A stretch of DNA of 29,854 bases from a virus: the IMG/VR virus record IMGVR_UViG_3300031841_000418, positions 1-29,854 of that record; one strand, written 5' to 3'. The position numbers and the translations under genes are program-made. The notes under the pieces are model-generated. The model made no database searches. It was not told the origin of the DNA and saw only the letters and a list, made by a program, of their open reading frames with translations. Positions 24,232-29,854 of the stretch are shown here, one piece after another; positions within the stretch are counted from its first letter, which is position 1; each line of letters opens with the position of its first letter.

Positions 24232-24411
24232 ATGGACAATATGGATATTACATCGGCCCAATATGAAGTAAACTTTGACGGAAATAATTGCGCTATCAAT
24301 GCTACGATAGATGGACAAGAAATATCCGTCCCACTAGACCCCGCCAACCGTCACTACGCTGAAATCATGCGCCAGGTCGAAGCTGGCGTGTTAACAATAG
24401 CTGAGGCTTAA
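24232..24411 (+). CDS. 59-residue fibre-cluster companion protein
   Basis: A short acidic protein with GGAG 8 bases before ATG 24232, 2 bases after the fibre stop. The C-terminal half has V-P-L-D-P-A-N-R-H-Y-A-E-I-M-R-Q-V-E-A-G, a motif I recall from small proteins that end fibre loci in marine phages. It may be a fibre assembly helper or a small bound subunit; this is inferred from position. It is the last gene before the lysis module. Confidence 0.7.
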   Translation: MDNMDITSAQYEVNFDGNNCAINATIDGQEISVPLDPANRHYAEIMRQVEAGVLTIAEA

Positions 24412-24418
24412 TTATGAC

Positions 24419-24781
24419 ATGGATGGAAGTATAGACTTATCGACTTTGATAACCCTTGGGGGTTGTCTAGTCAGTGTAGCAGGCGCAGCCGCAGCAGGTC
24501 GAATGCAGATCCGTGTTATCCAAGAGACACTCACTGACATCGAGGCACGAATTCGGGTCATGGATAAGATTCTCGATAAATTCGATGCCGAGCAGGCTGT
24601 TTTAAAACAACGGACAAACATTATCGCGGAACTCAATGCACCCTCACTTTTGGAGGCTAGAGCGAGAGAGACCGCCACCATGGTTTCCGATATAGCCACC
24701 CTTAAATCCGAGACCGCAAAGATGCGAGCGCTCCATAATGGTGTCCATCCGCCAGTACCAAGCGAACGCAAGGCAACCTAG
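24419..24781 (+). CDS. membrane-anchored coiled-coil protein of lysis module
   Basis: A 120-residue protein with one N-terminal membrane helix (about residues 9-27: L-I-T-L-G-G-C-L-V-S-V-A-G-A-A-A-A-G) and a long charged helical part (about 30-110), then a short Pro-rich end. This topology, at the start of a holin/endolysin block, is compatible with an inner-membrane spanin-like or holin-accessory protein. No lipobox partner is seen, and the family is not certain. ATG 24419 is 7 bases after the previous stop; another ATG at 24415 is in a different frame. Confidence 0.65.
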   Translation: MDGSIDLSTLITLGGCLVSVAGAAAAGRMQIRVIQETLTDIEARIRVMDKILDKFDAEQAVLKQRTNIIAELNAPSLLEARARETATMVSDIATLKSETAKMRALHNGVHPPVPSERKAT

Positions 24782-24790
24782 CCTACCCCA

Positions 24791-24821
24791 GGAGAGCATC
24801 TGTCATTATCAGGAGCTCTCC
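24791..24821 (+). promoter_or_regulatory. hairpin around the holin ribosome site
   Basis: GGAGAGC (24791-24797) pairs exactly with GCTCTCC (24815-24821), which ends one base before the ATG at 24823. The AGGAG ribosome site (24811-24815) lies at the edge of the loop and the 3' arm. If formed in mRNA, the stem would restrict initiation of the holin-like gene and could delay lysis. Confidence 0.45.
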
Positions 24822-24822
24822 C

Positions 24823-25041
24823 ATGAACGAACTAATCCCCGACAAAGAAACCTATCAGACCAACAAGCGTCGAATGACGTGGACGGCTCTGACCATGATG
24901 ATCGTCACCACTGCTGCGGTCATCTACGACCCCGCTCGTATGAACGAAGCCAGTGCCGTACTGATGATGATCTATGGATCACTGTCAGCAGTCGTCGGTG
25001 CTTACTTTGGTTTCTCAGCATCTACAGGAGCTAAGAAGTAA
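24823..25041 (+). CDS. holin-like protein, two membrane helices
   Basis: A 72-residue protein with two hydrophobic helices (about residues 19-35 and 45-66), a charged N-terminus (K-R-R) and a Lys-Lys end, the class II holin plan. It lies between a membrane coiled-coil protein and the amidase. Holins accumulate in the inner membrane and trigger lysis. Its ribosome site is partly inside a hairpin, and its stop overlaps the next start by one base (TAATG). No named family is recognised, so holin is an inference from size, topology and context. Confidence 0.65.
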   Translation: MNELIPDKETYQTNKRRMTWTALTMMIVTTAAVIYDPARMNEASAVLMMIYGSLSAVVGAYFGFSASTGAKK

Positions 25042-25433
25042 TGATCCTGTCATCACTAATAGGTCCAATCACAGAACTAGCTGGTGGTTGGATTAAGGGA
25101 AAAGCAGAAGCCCAGGCGGCTAAAGCCAACCTAGCGCTCGTCGAAGCAGAAGCCAAAGCCACCATCATGAAGTCTGCTGCCACTAGTGAAGCCGACTGGG
25201 AACGATTGATGGCTCAAGGTTCTCAGAACTCCTGGAAAGACGAATGGCTGACCATACTATTCTCAATCCCATTGATCCTAAGCTTCTGTGGTGACTGGGG
25301 GCGCCAGGTCACTGAGCAAGGGTTCCTAGCCCTCGAGGCTATGCCTGCCTGGTACCAGTACACGCTCGGCGTAATCGTTGCCGCTAGCTTTGGTGTTCGA
25401 AGTGCAACCAGGTTCTTCGGATCTAAGAAATAA
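25041..25433 (+). CDS. 3-helix holin-like protein
   Basis: A 130-residue membrane protein with a hydrophobic N-terminal segment (about 2-18), an amphipathic Ala/Glu/Lys helix (about 20-60), then two membrane helices (about 68-86 and 105-121) after a conserved-looking E-A-D-W-E-R-L-M-A-Q-G-S-Q-N-S-W-K-D-E-W-L pattern. I recall this pattern in marine phages, and it resembles the three-helix holins linked to gene transfer agents (GTA_holin_3TM family); that match is from memory and unconfirmed. It could be the main holin, an antiholin or a partner of the two-helix gene it overlaps. Confidence 0.6.
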   Translation: MILSSLIGPITELAGGWIKGKAEAQAAKANLALVEAEAKATIMKSAATSEADWERLMAQGSQNSWKDEWLTILFSIPLILSFCGDWGRQVTEQGFLALEAMPAWYQYTLGVIVAASFGVRSATRFFGSKK

Positions 25434-25459
25434 CCCCCTCAACCCCAAGGAGACTATCG

Positions 25460-25891
25460 ATGCGTCCAGTAGACGAGATCATCATCCATTGTACCGACAC
25501 CCGTCCCGACTGGTGGGAAGGACTACCTGCCAAAGCAAAGACTGAGGAAGTTCGTCGGTGGCACGTCGAAGAGCGCAAATGGTCAGACATCGGTTACCAC
25601 TACACGATCGATCGGGACGGTTCGATCACACCAGGTCGACCAATGGAACGCGATGGTGCTCACTGCAGAGGCCACAATAAGAACACCGTCGGTATAGCCC
25701 TGTTTGGTGGCTATGGATCATCAGAAGACGATAGTTTCCTCAAGCACTTCACACCGCAACAGATGGCATCACTCCAGGACCTGGTGAGCCAACTGAAGGA
25801 GAACTACGGAACCATCAAGAAGACTTCTGGTCATAACGATTATGACAAGAAGGCCTGCCCTGGGTTCAGGGTGTCTCGTTACTTAAAGTAA
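25460..25891 (+). CDS. endolysin, N-acetylmuramoyl-L-alanine amidase (T7 lysozyme type)
   Basis: A 143-residue amidase_2 domain protein that cuts the amide bond between muramic acid and L-alanine in peptidoglycan. Zinc ligands by alignment to T7 lysozyme are H10 (I-I-I-H-C-T), H125 (S-G-H-N-D-Y) and C133 (K-K-A-C-P-G-F). Y46 and K131 match catalytic residues of T7 lysozyme. No signal peptide is seen, so export needs a holin, consistent with the two holin-like genes upstream. T7 lysozyme also binds T7 RNA polymerase, and since this phage has such a polymerase a regulatory role is possible, but nothing here shows it. AAGGAG precedes ATG 25460. Confidence 0.92.
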   Translation: MRPVDEIIIHCTDTRPDWWEGLPAKAKTEEVRRWHVEERKWSDIGYHYTIDRDGSITPGRPMERDGAHCRGHNKNTVGIALFGGYGSSEDDSFLKHFTPQQMASLQDLVSQLKENYGTIKKTSGHNDYDKKACPGFRVSRYLK

Positions 25892-25914
25892 ACATCAGAA
25901 AGGAAGGTGATCTT

Positions 25915-26004
25915 TTGTCTGTCATAGCTGGGTTTCCGTTGTCGATCCCGGAAGCGATCACCATCGGGATGCTGGCTGTAATTATCTATAAAATTAGGTC
26001 TTAA
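25915..26004 (+). CDS. 29-residue single-helix membrane peptide
   Basis: A short ORF starting at TTG behind an unusually strong ribosome site (AGGAAGGTGA, 25901-25910). The product is one hydrophobic helix (I-P-E-A-I-T-I-G-M-L-A-V-I-I-Y) ending K-I-R-S. It follows the endolysin by 23 bases and is followed 14 bases later by a strong terminator, so it is the last gene of the lysis operon. It may act in lysis timing, as small phage membrane peptides can. No family is recognised. Confidence 0.6.
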   Translation: MSVIAGFPLSIPEAITIGMLAVIIYKIRS

Positions 26005-26018
26005 CAGCCCCATTAGAA

Positions 26019-26053
26019 ACATCGGTTCACGTCAGTGTGGATCGGTGTTTTTT
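26019..26053 (+). terminator. rho-independent terminator after the lysis operon
   Basis: A 12-bp stem (26019-26030 with 26037-26048, including wobble pairs) around a 6-base loop is followed by six T residues (26048-26053). It closes the long late operon and precedes the att/integrase block. Confidence 0.85.
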
Positions 26054-26064
26054 GCTCTTAGAGG

Positions 26065-26078
26065 ACTAACCGACCCCC
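26065..26078 (+). promoter_or_regulatory. C-rich repeat element, copy 1 (candidate promoter or operator)
   Basis: ACTAACCGACCCCC differs by one base from 27464-27477. It lies just downstream of the lysis terminator and upstream of the att/integrase block. The matching copy has the same relation to the integrase terminator and the RNA polymerase gene. This placement suggests a transcription start or control site, perhaps for the phage polymerase. It may also be a binding site for a regulator. Confidence 0.45.
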
Positions 26079-26148
26079 ATATACAAGAGGGTTGCATTTG
26101 TTTGTTCCTTTGATTATTTTTAGGACATGGACGACGTAAGTCCCGACG

Positions 26149-26209
<61 letters not shown>

Positions 26210-26261
26210 CCACTAGCGTCATCGGACAGTACGTCAGTCCCTAACTAAGGGAGACTGAACG

Positions 26262-26453
26262 ATGACTTTAAACTTAGCAGACCTAGATCCCGAGACCGTA
26301 AAGAAGCTCGGTTTATCTAAACCAAAGCAATACACATTCCTCGTAGAGCATGAGCGTCAGTACGCAATCAAAGTACTGAATGTCATCTCAAACCTCAAAC
26401 AGAATGAGCGTGATCGTGTCCTACGCCGCGCCATGAAGATGAATGAGGTCTGA
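26262..26453 (+). CDS. 63-residue protein between att and integrase
   Basis: A small basic helical protein (VKKLGLSKPKQYTFLVEH, then ERDRVLRRAMKMNEV). AGGGAG lies upstream of the ATG. Its place between attP and the integrase is where an excisionase or regulator may be encoded, but I see no clear winged-helix or helix-turn-helix motif, so that role is only a possibility. No family assigned. Confidence 0.6.
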   Translation: MTLNLADLDPETVKKLGLSKPKQYTFLVEHERQYAIKVLNVISNLKQNERDRVLRRAMKMNEV

Positions 26454-26459
26454 GACATC

Positions 26460-26582
26460 ATGATTAAGAATACTAAGCGCAACAAACGCATCTTGAACTG
26501 GGTCGGGGACGCCTTTGGCGCCCTCGGCATCTTCGCTTCGATGTACTTCTTAATGCTGCTGGCCCACGGGCTTGGCTACTGA
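26460..26582 (+). CDS. 40-residue membrane peptide before integrase
   Basis: Starts at ATG 26460, 6 bases after the previous stop, and ends 20 bases before the integrase. A Lys/Arg-rich N-terminus (residues 1-10) is followed by one hydrophobic helix (about 14-36: V-G-D-A-F-G-A-L-G-I-F-A-S-M-Y-F) and an H-G-L-G-Y end. No strong ribosome site of its own; translation may be coupled. A membrane peptide here might act in superinfection exclusion or be incidental; no evidence decides. Confidence 0.5.
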   Translation: MIKNTKRNKRILNWVGDAFGALGIFASMYFLMLLAHGLGY

Positions 26583-26602
26583 TTGGATCTGGGAGAACAA
26601 TC

Positions 26603-27430
26603 ATGAACTTTATAGACTTTGTTAATACTGAGGGTTGCAACATTTGGAGCGGCAAGCACCTGGCCGAGAGTACCGCTAAGATGCATCGGTTTGCTGCATT
26701 CGATGGGGTTGGTTTCAAGGACATTACTGATGTCACTGCTAGAGACATCCAGGCCTTCAGTATCCACCTCAGAGACCAAGGCCTCTCCGAAAACACAGTG
26801 AACCACTACAAGGCAGCCATCAGCGCCATCCTTAAACATGCGCTGGACCTCGAAGAAATCGACAGACTACCGAAGATTAAGTTCGCCAAGGTCCGTGCTA
26901 CCCGTGTACGCTACCTGTCCGAGGATGAGCTCTCGAAGCTCGATGAATTCCTTAGAAACTACAAGGGTGGAACTTACTGGTGGATGAGGCACATGTGCAC
27001 CATCGCCGTTAACACTGGCATGAGGCATGGAGAGATACTGTCGATCACTCCAGACATGGTGGAGATCCAAGGTGACATGTGCATTGTACATTTAACTAAT
27101 ACCAAGAACGGAGATGACCGTGACGTGGTATGTGCTGGCAGAACCTTCGAAGCCATGAAAGCACTCGACTTCGAACCAGGCATCCACTACAGCCACCGCC
27201 GCTTCTATAATGCTTGGGACGAGGCTCGTTATCGGATTGCTAAGAATGACAAGGAATTCGTCTTCCACGTCCTTCGCCACACTGCAGCGACCAAGATGGC
27301 AAACCAGCTTAAGCTACCTACCATAACTGTAGCTCAACAGCTTGGACATCGAAGTCTGCAAACGACGGCCAAGTACGTCCACCAGACACCAGAAACACGG
27401 GTGGAAATAGCTAAACTAATGGGGTCCTAG
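26603..27430 (+). CDS. int: tyrosine recombinase / phage integrase
   Basis: A 275-residue integrase. The N-terminal part (about 1-95) is an SAM-like core-binding domain (S-E-N-T-V-N-H-Y-K-A-A-I-S). The catalytic domain shows R141 (N-T-G-M-R-H-G-E), K168 (T-N-T-K-N-G), H222-x2-R225 (H-V-L-R-H-T-A-A), H249 (L-G-H-R-S) and the nucleophile Y258 (T-A-K-Y-V-H). All are present, so it should be active. It lacks an obvious arm-binding domain and is shorter than lambda integrase. It would recombine the tRNA-Phe-like attP upstream with the host tRNA gene. GGGAGA precedes the ATG. Its stop lies inside a terminator that separates it from the RNA polymerase. Confidence 0.95.
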   Translation: MNFIDFVNTEGCNIWSGKHLAESTAKMHRFAAFDGVGFKDITDVTARDIQAFSIHLRDQGLSENTVNHYKAAISAILKHALDLEEIDRLPKIKFAKVRATRVRYLSEDELSKLDEFLRNYKGGTYWWMRHMCTIAVNTGMRHGEILSITPDMVEIQGDMCIVHLTNTKNGDDRDVVCAGRTFEAMKALDFEPGIHYSHRRFYNAWDEARYRIAKNDKEFVFHVLRHTAATKMANQLKLPTITVAQQLGHRSLQTTAKYVHQTPETRVEIAKLMGS

Positions 27431-27442
27431 AGACCCCTTTTT
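27421..27442 (+). terminator. rho-independent terminator at integrase end
   Basis: GGGGTC (27421-27426) pairs exactly with GACCCC (27432-27437) around a 5-base loop, followed by five T residues. The stem includes the integrase's last codons and stop. It should limit read-through from the integrase block into the RNA polymerase gene. Confidence 0.8.
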
Positions 27443-27463
27443 CTTTCGATTTTGAGGGTAGGT

Positions 27464-27477
27464 ACTAACCGCCCCCC
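27464..27477 (+). promoter_or_regulatory. C-rich repeat element, copy 2 (candidate promoter or operator)
   Basis: ACTAACCGCCCCCC matches 26065-26078 at 13 of 14 positions. It sits between the integrase terminator and the RNA polymerase start, 25 bases before the ATG. The sequence downstream differs between copies, so the shared block alone is the likely recognised part. No good host -35/-10 pair was found in this gap, so the polymerase gene's promoter is unexplained without it. Confidence 0.45.
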
Positions 27478-27501
27478 TTAGAACATACGTGGGAGATACA
27501 T

Positions 27502-29854
27502 ATGGAGAAGGCACAGGACCTACAAACGACACTCGAGAATGACATGATCATGAGAGGTCATCAGAGGTACGAGAGACGACAAGAGAAACTGTCTCCAGCT
27601 CAACGCCAAGTTCCACATCAGCTCATAACTGAAGCTCTTCCAAGAGTTTCGTCCACCATCGCTAAATACCTTAAAGAAGACGAACAAAGGTTTGACTGTG
27701 GTCGAGGCCGTAAGTCTGAGTGGTACGACATGCTCATTGGTCTAGACACAGATACCTTGGCTTACATAGGTCTTAACTCTTGCTACGAGAATGTACTGAA
27801 GCATAACTCGTTGGCTGGGTGTCTTTCCATGATTGGTTCCAGGGTGGAGCTTGAGGTCTGGGCTGATGAGCTCGAGGAGTATGACACTAGTCTCTTCAAG
27901 AGACTGGTGAACCAGGTGACCAAGGATCACTCTAGTGAACGCTATAGGATGAAGGCAGCTCGTATCATTGCATCTAAAGCTGGCTTTGCGTTCTCTAAAT
28001 GGGGACGTAAAGACAAGGTCAAAGCAGCCTCTCCTATACTGTCAGCTATCCTAGAGGTCTCTGATTTATTTGAGGTGGTAATCGTCGAAGAGAACCTAAA
28101 AACCCATAGGACCTTAGGTCTAACTAAAGAGGCTGAGGAACTCCTAAAGCATCGTCTTTTCGATGCGTCCTGGACCGAGCCTATGTTCGGACCTTTAGTA
28201 GTCCCACCTAAGCCATGGACTGGGTTTGAGACGGGTGTCTATCAGGACCCTACACTGTCAGCTTTAGTACCCCTGGTCCGTAAGTCCACTGCAGAGCAGA
28301 AGAAGGCTATTGAAAGAGACTTCGAGAAGCACGGTGAGCCTTTATACGTCAGAGCTCTAAATGCGCTCCAGGCTACCCCTCTACGCATCAACAAACGGGT
28401 TCTGGAGGTCTTAGACTACTGCGCTCAAGAGAAACTTAGGTTCGGTAAGTTTCCTGAGCTCGAGCCACCTGCATTTCCTAAGTTGCCAGAGGACTTCGAA
28501 GATCTACCAGAGAAGACCCAGCGTCAGCTGAAGCGGGATCAGAAGGACTGGCACATAAAGAGGCGGGAGAGCGTGGCTAACCTGGTTGTCATGAATGACG
28601 ACCTTCGAACTGCTAAGAAGATGGCTGAAGTAGACCAGTTCTACATTGGTTGGTCTTATGACTTCCGTGGCCGGATGTACCCGACCTCAAGCTTCTCTTA
28701 CCACCGTGATGATCACATAAAAGCTCTCTTCGAGTTTGCTAATGGTAAAGAGATTGCTGAAGAAGATCTTGGATGGTTGTCTATCCATTTAGCTAATGTC
28801 GGGGACTTCGATAAGATCTCCAAAGCAAGCCTCGAGGATCGCATCCAGTGGGTCAGTGATAACGAAGACTGGTTGCTCGAGATCTACAATAACCCTAAGG
28901 AAACTACTGATCTTTGGACTAAGGCGGACAAGCCCTTTCAGTTCTTAGCAGCGATATTCGCATACTTCGATGAGAGCAAGCAGTACCACCTGCCCATTAG
29001 CCTCGATGGTACTAACAGTGGCGTCCAGCACTATGCCATGGCTCTTAGGTCTGAGAAGGACGGGCACATGGTTAACCTCATGCCGTCTGAGGAATGCCAG
29101 GACGTCTATCAGAACGTTGCAGACCAGGTCATCAAAGACCTTACCGAAGATGGAACCGATGACGCTCAACTCTGGCTCGACTTCGGTATCACAAGGTCCA
29201 CCGTGAAGCGTAACGTCATGACTTACGGGTACTCGAGCGTCGAGCGGGGGTTTGGTGACCAGATCATCGAAGACCTCATGCAACCCCTACAGAGGGACGT
29301 GAACTACGGTAAGATCTCAGAACACCCATTTGGTGACCCTAGGCAGCAAGAGCACTACTCTAGGTTCCTAGCTAAGTTTACCTACCAGGCAGTGCAGAAG
29401 GTTATATCCTCGGTGGCTCAGGGCATGGAATTCCTACAGTCTTATGCTGATGCATTAGCTAGGGAAGGTAAGTCTGTCCGGTGGAGGACACCTAGCTATT
29501 TCCCGGCTATCCAGAGGTACACCAAGCCTGACGTAAAACGGGTGAGGATCTTTCTGTATGACCGTGAGGCTAAGATGCCGAAGGAAACAAGGTTCAGTCT
29601 CCATGGAGTGGGTCAGAGGACTGACACTAGGAAATCTAGGGCTGGGATTGCACCTAACGTCGTCCATAGCTGGGACAGTGCTCACATGCAGCTATCCATC
29701 GTCCTAGGCCTCGAGAATGGCATTACAGACTTCTTCTGTATCCATGATGCCGTCGGTACCTCAGCAGCTGACACCTGGACTTTCTATCACTGTATACGTC
29801 ACGCCCTGGTGAACATGTACGAGGATCACTGTGTCCTTGCAGCCTTCGAGCGTG
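27502..29854 (+). CDS. single-subunit (T7-type) RNA polymerase, 3' end outside window
   Basis: The frame is open from ATG 27502 (GGGAG upstream) to the window edge: 784 residues, against 883 in T7, so roughly the last tenth is missing. It has Y-D-F-R-G-R-M-Y-P; motif A with catalytic D502 (S-L-D-G-T-N-S-G-V-Q-H); motif B T-R-S-T-V-K-R-N-V-M-T-Y-G-Y with K569 and Y577 (the T7 Y639 position); and motif C I-H-D-A-V-G-T with D749, where T7 has H-D-S. All catalytic residues are present. Such enzymes transcribe phage genes from their own short promoters. Here it lies right after the integrase, and its promoters may include the C-rich repeats. Confidence 0.95.
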   Translation, partial: MEKAQDLQTTLENDMIMRGHQRYERRQEKLSPAQRQVPHQLITEALPRVSSTIAKYLKEDEQRFDCGRGRKSEWYDMLIGLDTDTLAYIGLNSCYENVLKHNSLAGCLSMIGSRVELEVWADELEEYDTSLFKRLVNQVTKDHSSERYRMKAARIIASKAGFAFSKWGRKDKVKAASPILSAILEVSDLFEVVIVEENLKTHRTLGLTKEAEELLKHRLFDASWTEPMFGPLVVPPKPWTGFETGVYQDPTLSALVPLVRKSTAEQKKAIERDFEKHGEPLYVRALNALQATPLRINKRVLEVLDYCAQEKLRFGKFPELEPPAFPKLPEDFEDLPEKTQRQLKRDQKDWHIKRRESVANLVVMNDDLRTAKKMAEVDQFYIGWSYDFRGRMYPTSSFSYHRDDHIKALFEFANGKEIAEEDLGWLSIHLANVGDFDKISKASLEDRIQWVSDNEDWLLEIYNNPKETTDLWTKADKPFQFLAAIFAYFDESKQYHLPISLDGTNSGVQHYAMALRSEKDGHMVNLMPSEECQDVYQNVADQVIKDLTEDGTDDAQLWLDFGITRSTVKRNVMTYGYSSVERGFGDQIIEDLMQPLQRDVNYGKISEHPFGDPRQQEHYSRFLAKFTYQAVQKVISSVAQGMEFLQSYADALAREGKSVRWRTPSYFPAIQRYTKPDVKRVRIFLYDREAKMPKETRFSLHGVGQRTDTRKSRAGIAPNVVHSWDSAHMQLSIVLGLENGITDFFCIHDAVGTSAADTWTFYHCIRHALVNMYEDHCVLAAFER

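Noticed and set aside
26080-26122. Host-type sigma-70 promoter (TTGCAT, 17 bases, TATTTT) before the att/integrase block
   Set aside because: Both hexamers match the consensus poorly; in an A/T-rich stretch this is weak evidence.

Overview
This window is a contiguous piece of a tailed-phage genome with podovirus-like gene content. Every supported gene is on the + strand, with short gaps or 1-4 base stop/start overlaps. It carries a phage-type single-subunit RNA polymerase, a tyrosine integrase and an attP-like copy of the 3' part of a host tRNA-Phe gene, so it is a temperate (or recently temperate) phage or prophage. The tRNA segment resembles tRNA-Phe of marine alphaproteobacteria as I remember it. 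That makes an alphaproteobacterial host plausible, but this is inference. The head genes are not of the T7 type: they resemble the P22/SU10-like portal, capsid and adaptor set found in many marine podoviruses.

Layout, left to right. (1) 1-322: no confident gene; an inverted-repeat block and a doubtful small ORF ending in poly-cysteine. (2) 323-1530: a repeat-rich tail fibre and a small tail-assembly chaperone-like protein. (3) 1544-10697: a tail nozzle/stabilisation-like protein, a small structural protein, and three internal virion or ejection proteins. The last is a 1763-residue giant with a coiled coil and an HELAH zinc-protease motif. (4) 10717-17300: an unknown ORF that overlaps the small terminase out of frame, then small and large terminase, portal, a small conserved protein, scaffold and major capsid protein. 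(5) 17301-18902: a strongly structured intergenic RNA, then a run of very small genes, two of them under 60 residues, and a head-tail adaptor. (6) 18915-24411: a fibre cluster with a collagen-like fibre, a small beta-rich protein, two tandem fibres with self-cleaving S74 chaperone domains, a further fibre and a 59-residue companion. (7) 24419-26004: a lysis module with a membrane coiled-coil protein, two holin-like proteins, a T7-lysozyme-type amidase and a 29-residue membrane peptide, closed by a strong terminator. (8) 26005-27430: an attP-like tRNA-Phe segment, two small genes and the integrase, closed by a second terminator. (9) 27502 to the right edge: the RNA polymerase, cut by the window end.

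How the genes fit together. The attP-like site lies between the lysis-end terminator and the integrase. Integration there would open a circular genome exactly between its late end (lysis) and its early end (integrase, RNA polymerase). A near-identical 14-base C-rich element follows each of the two terminators, one before the att/integrase block and one before the polymerase gene. It is the best candidate here for a phage promoter or operator. I see no repressor, DNA polymerase or other replication gene; these presumably lie beyond the right edge.
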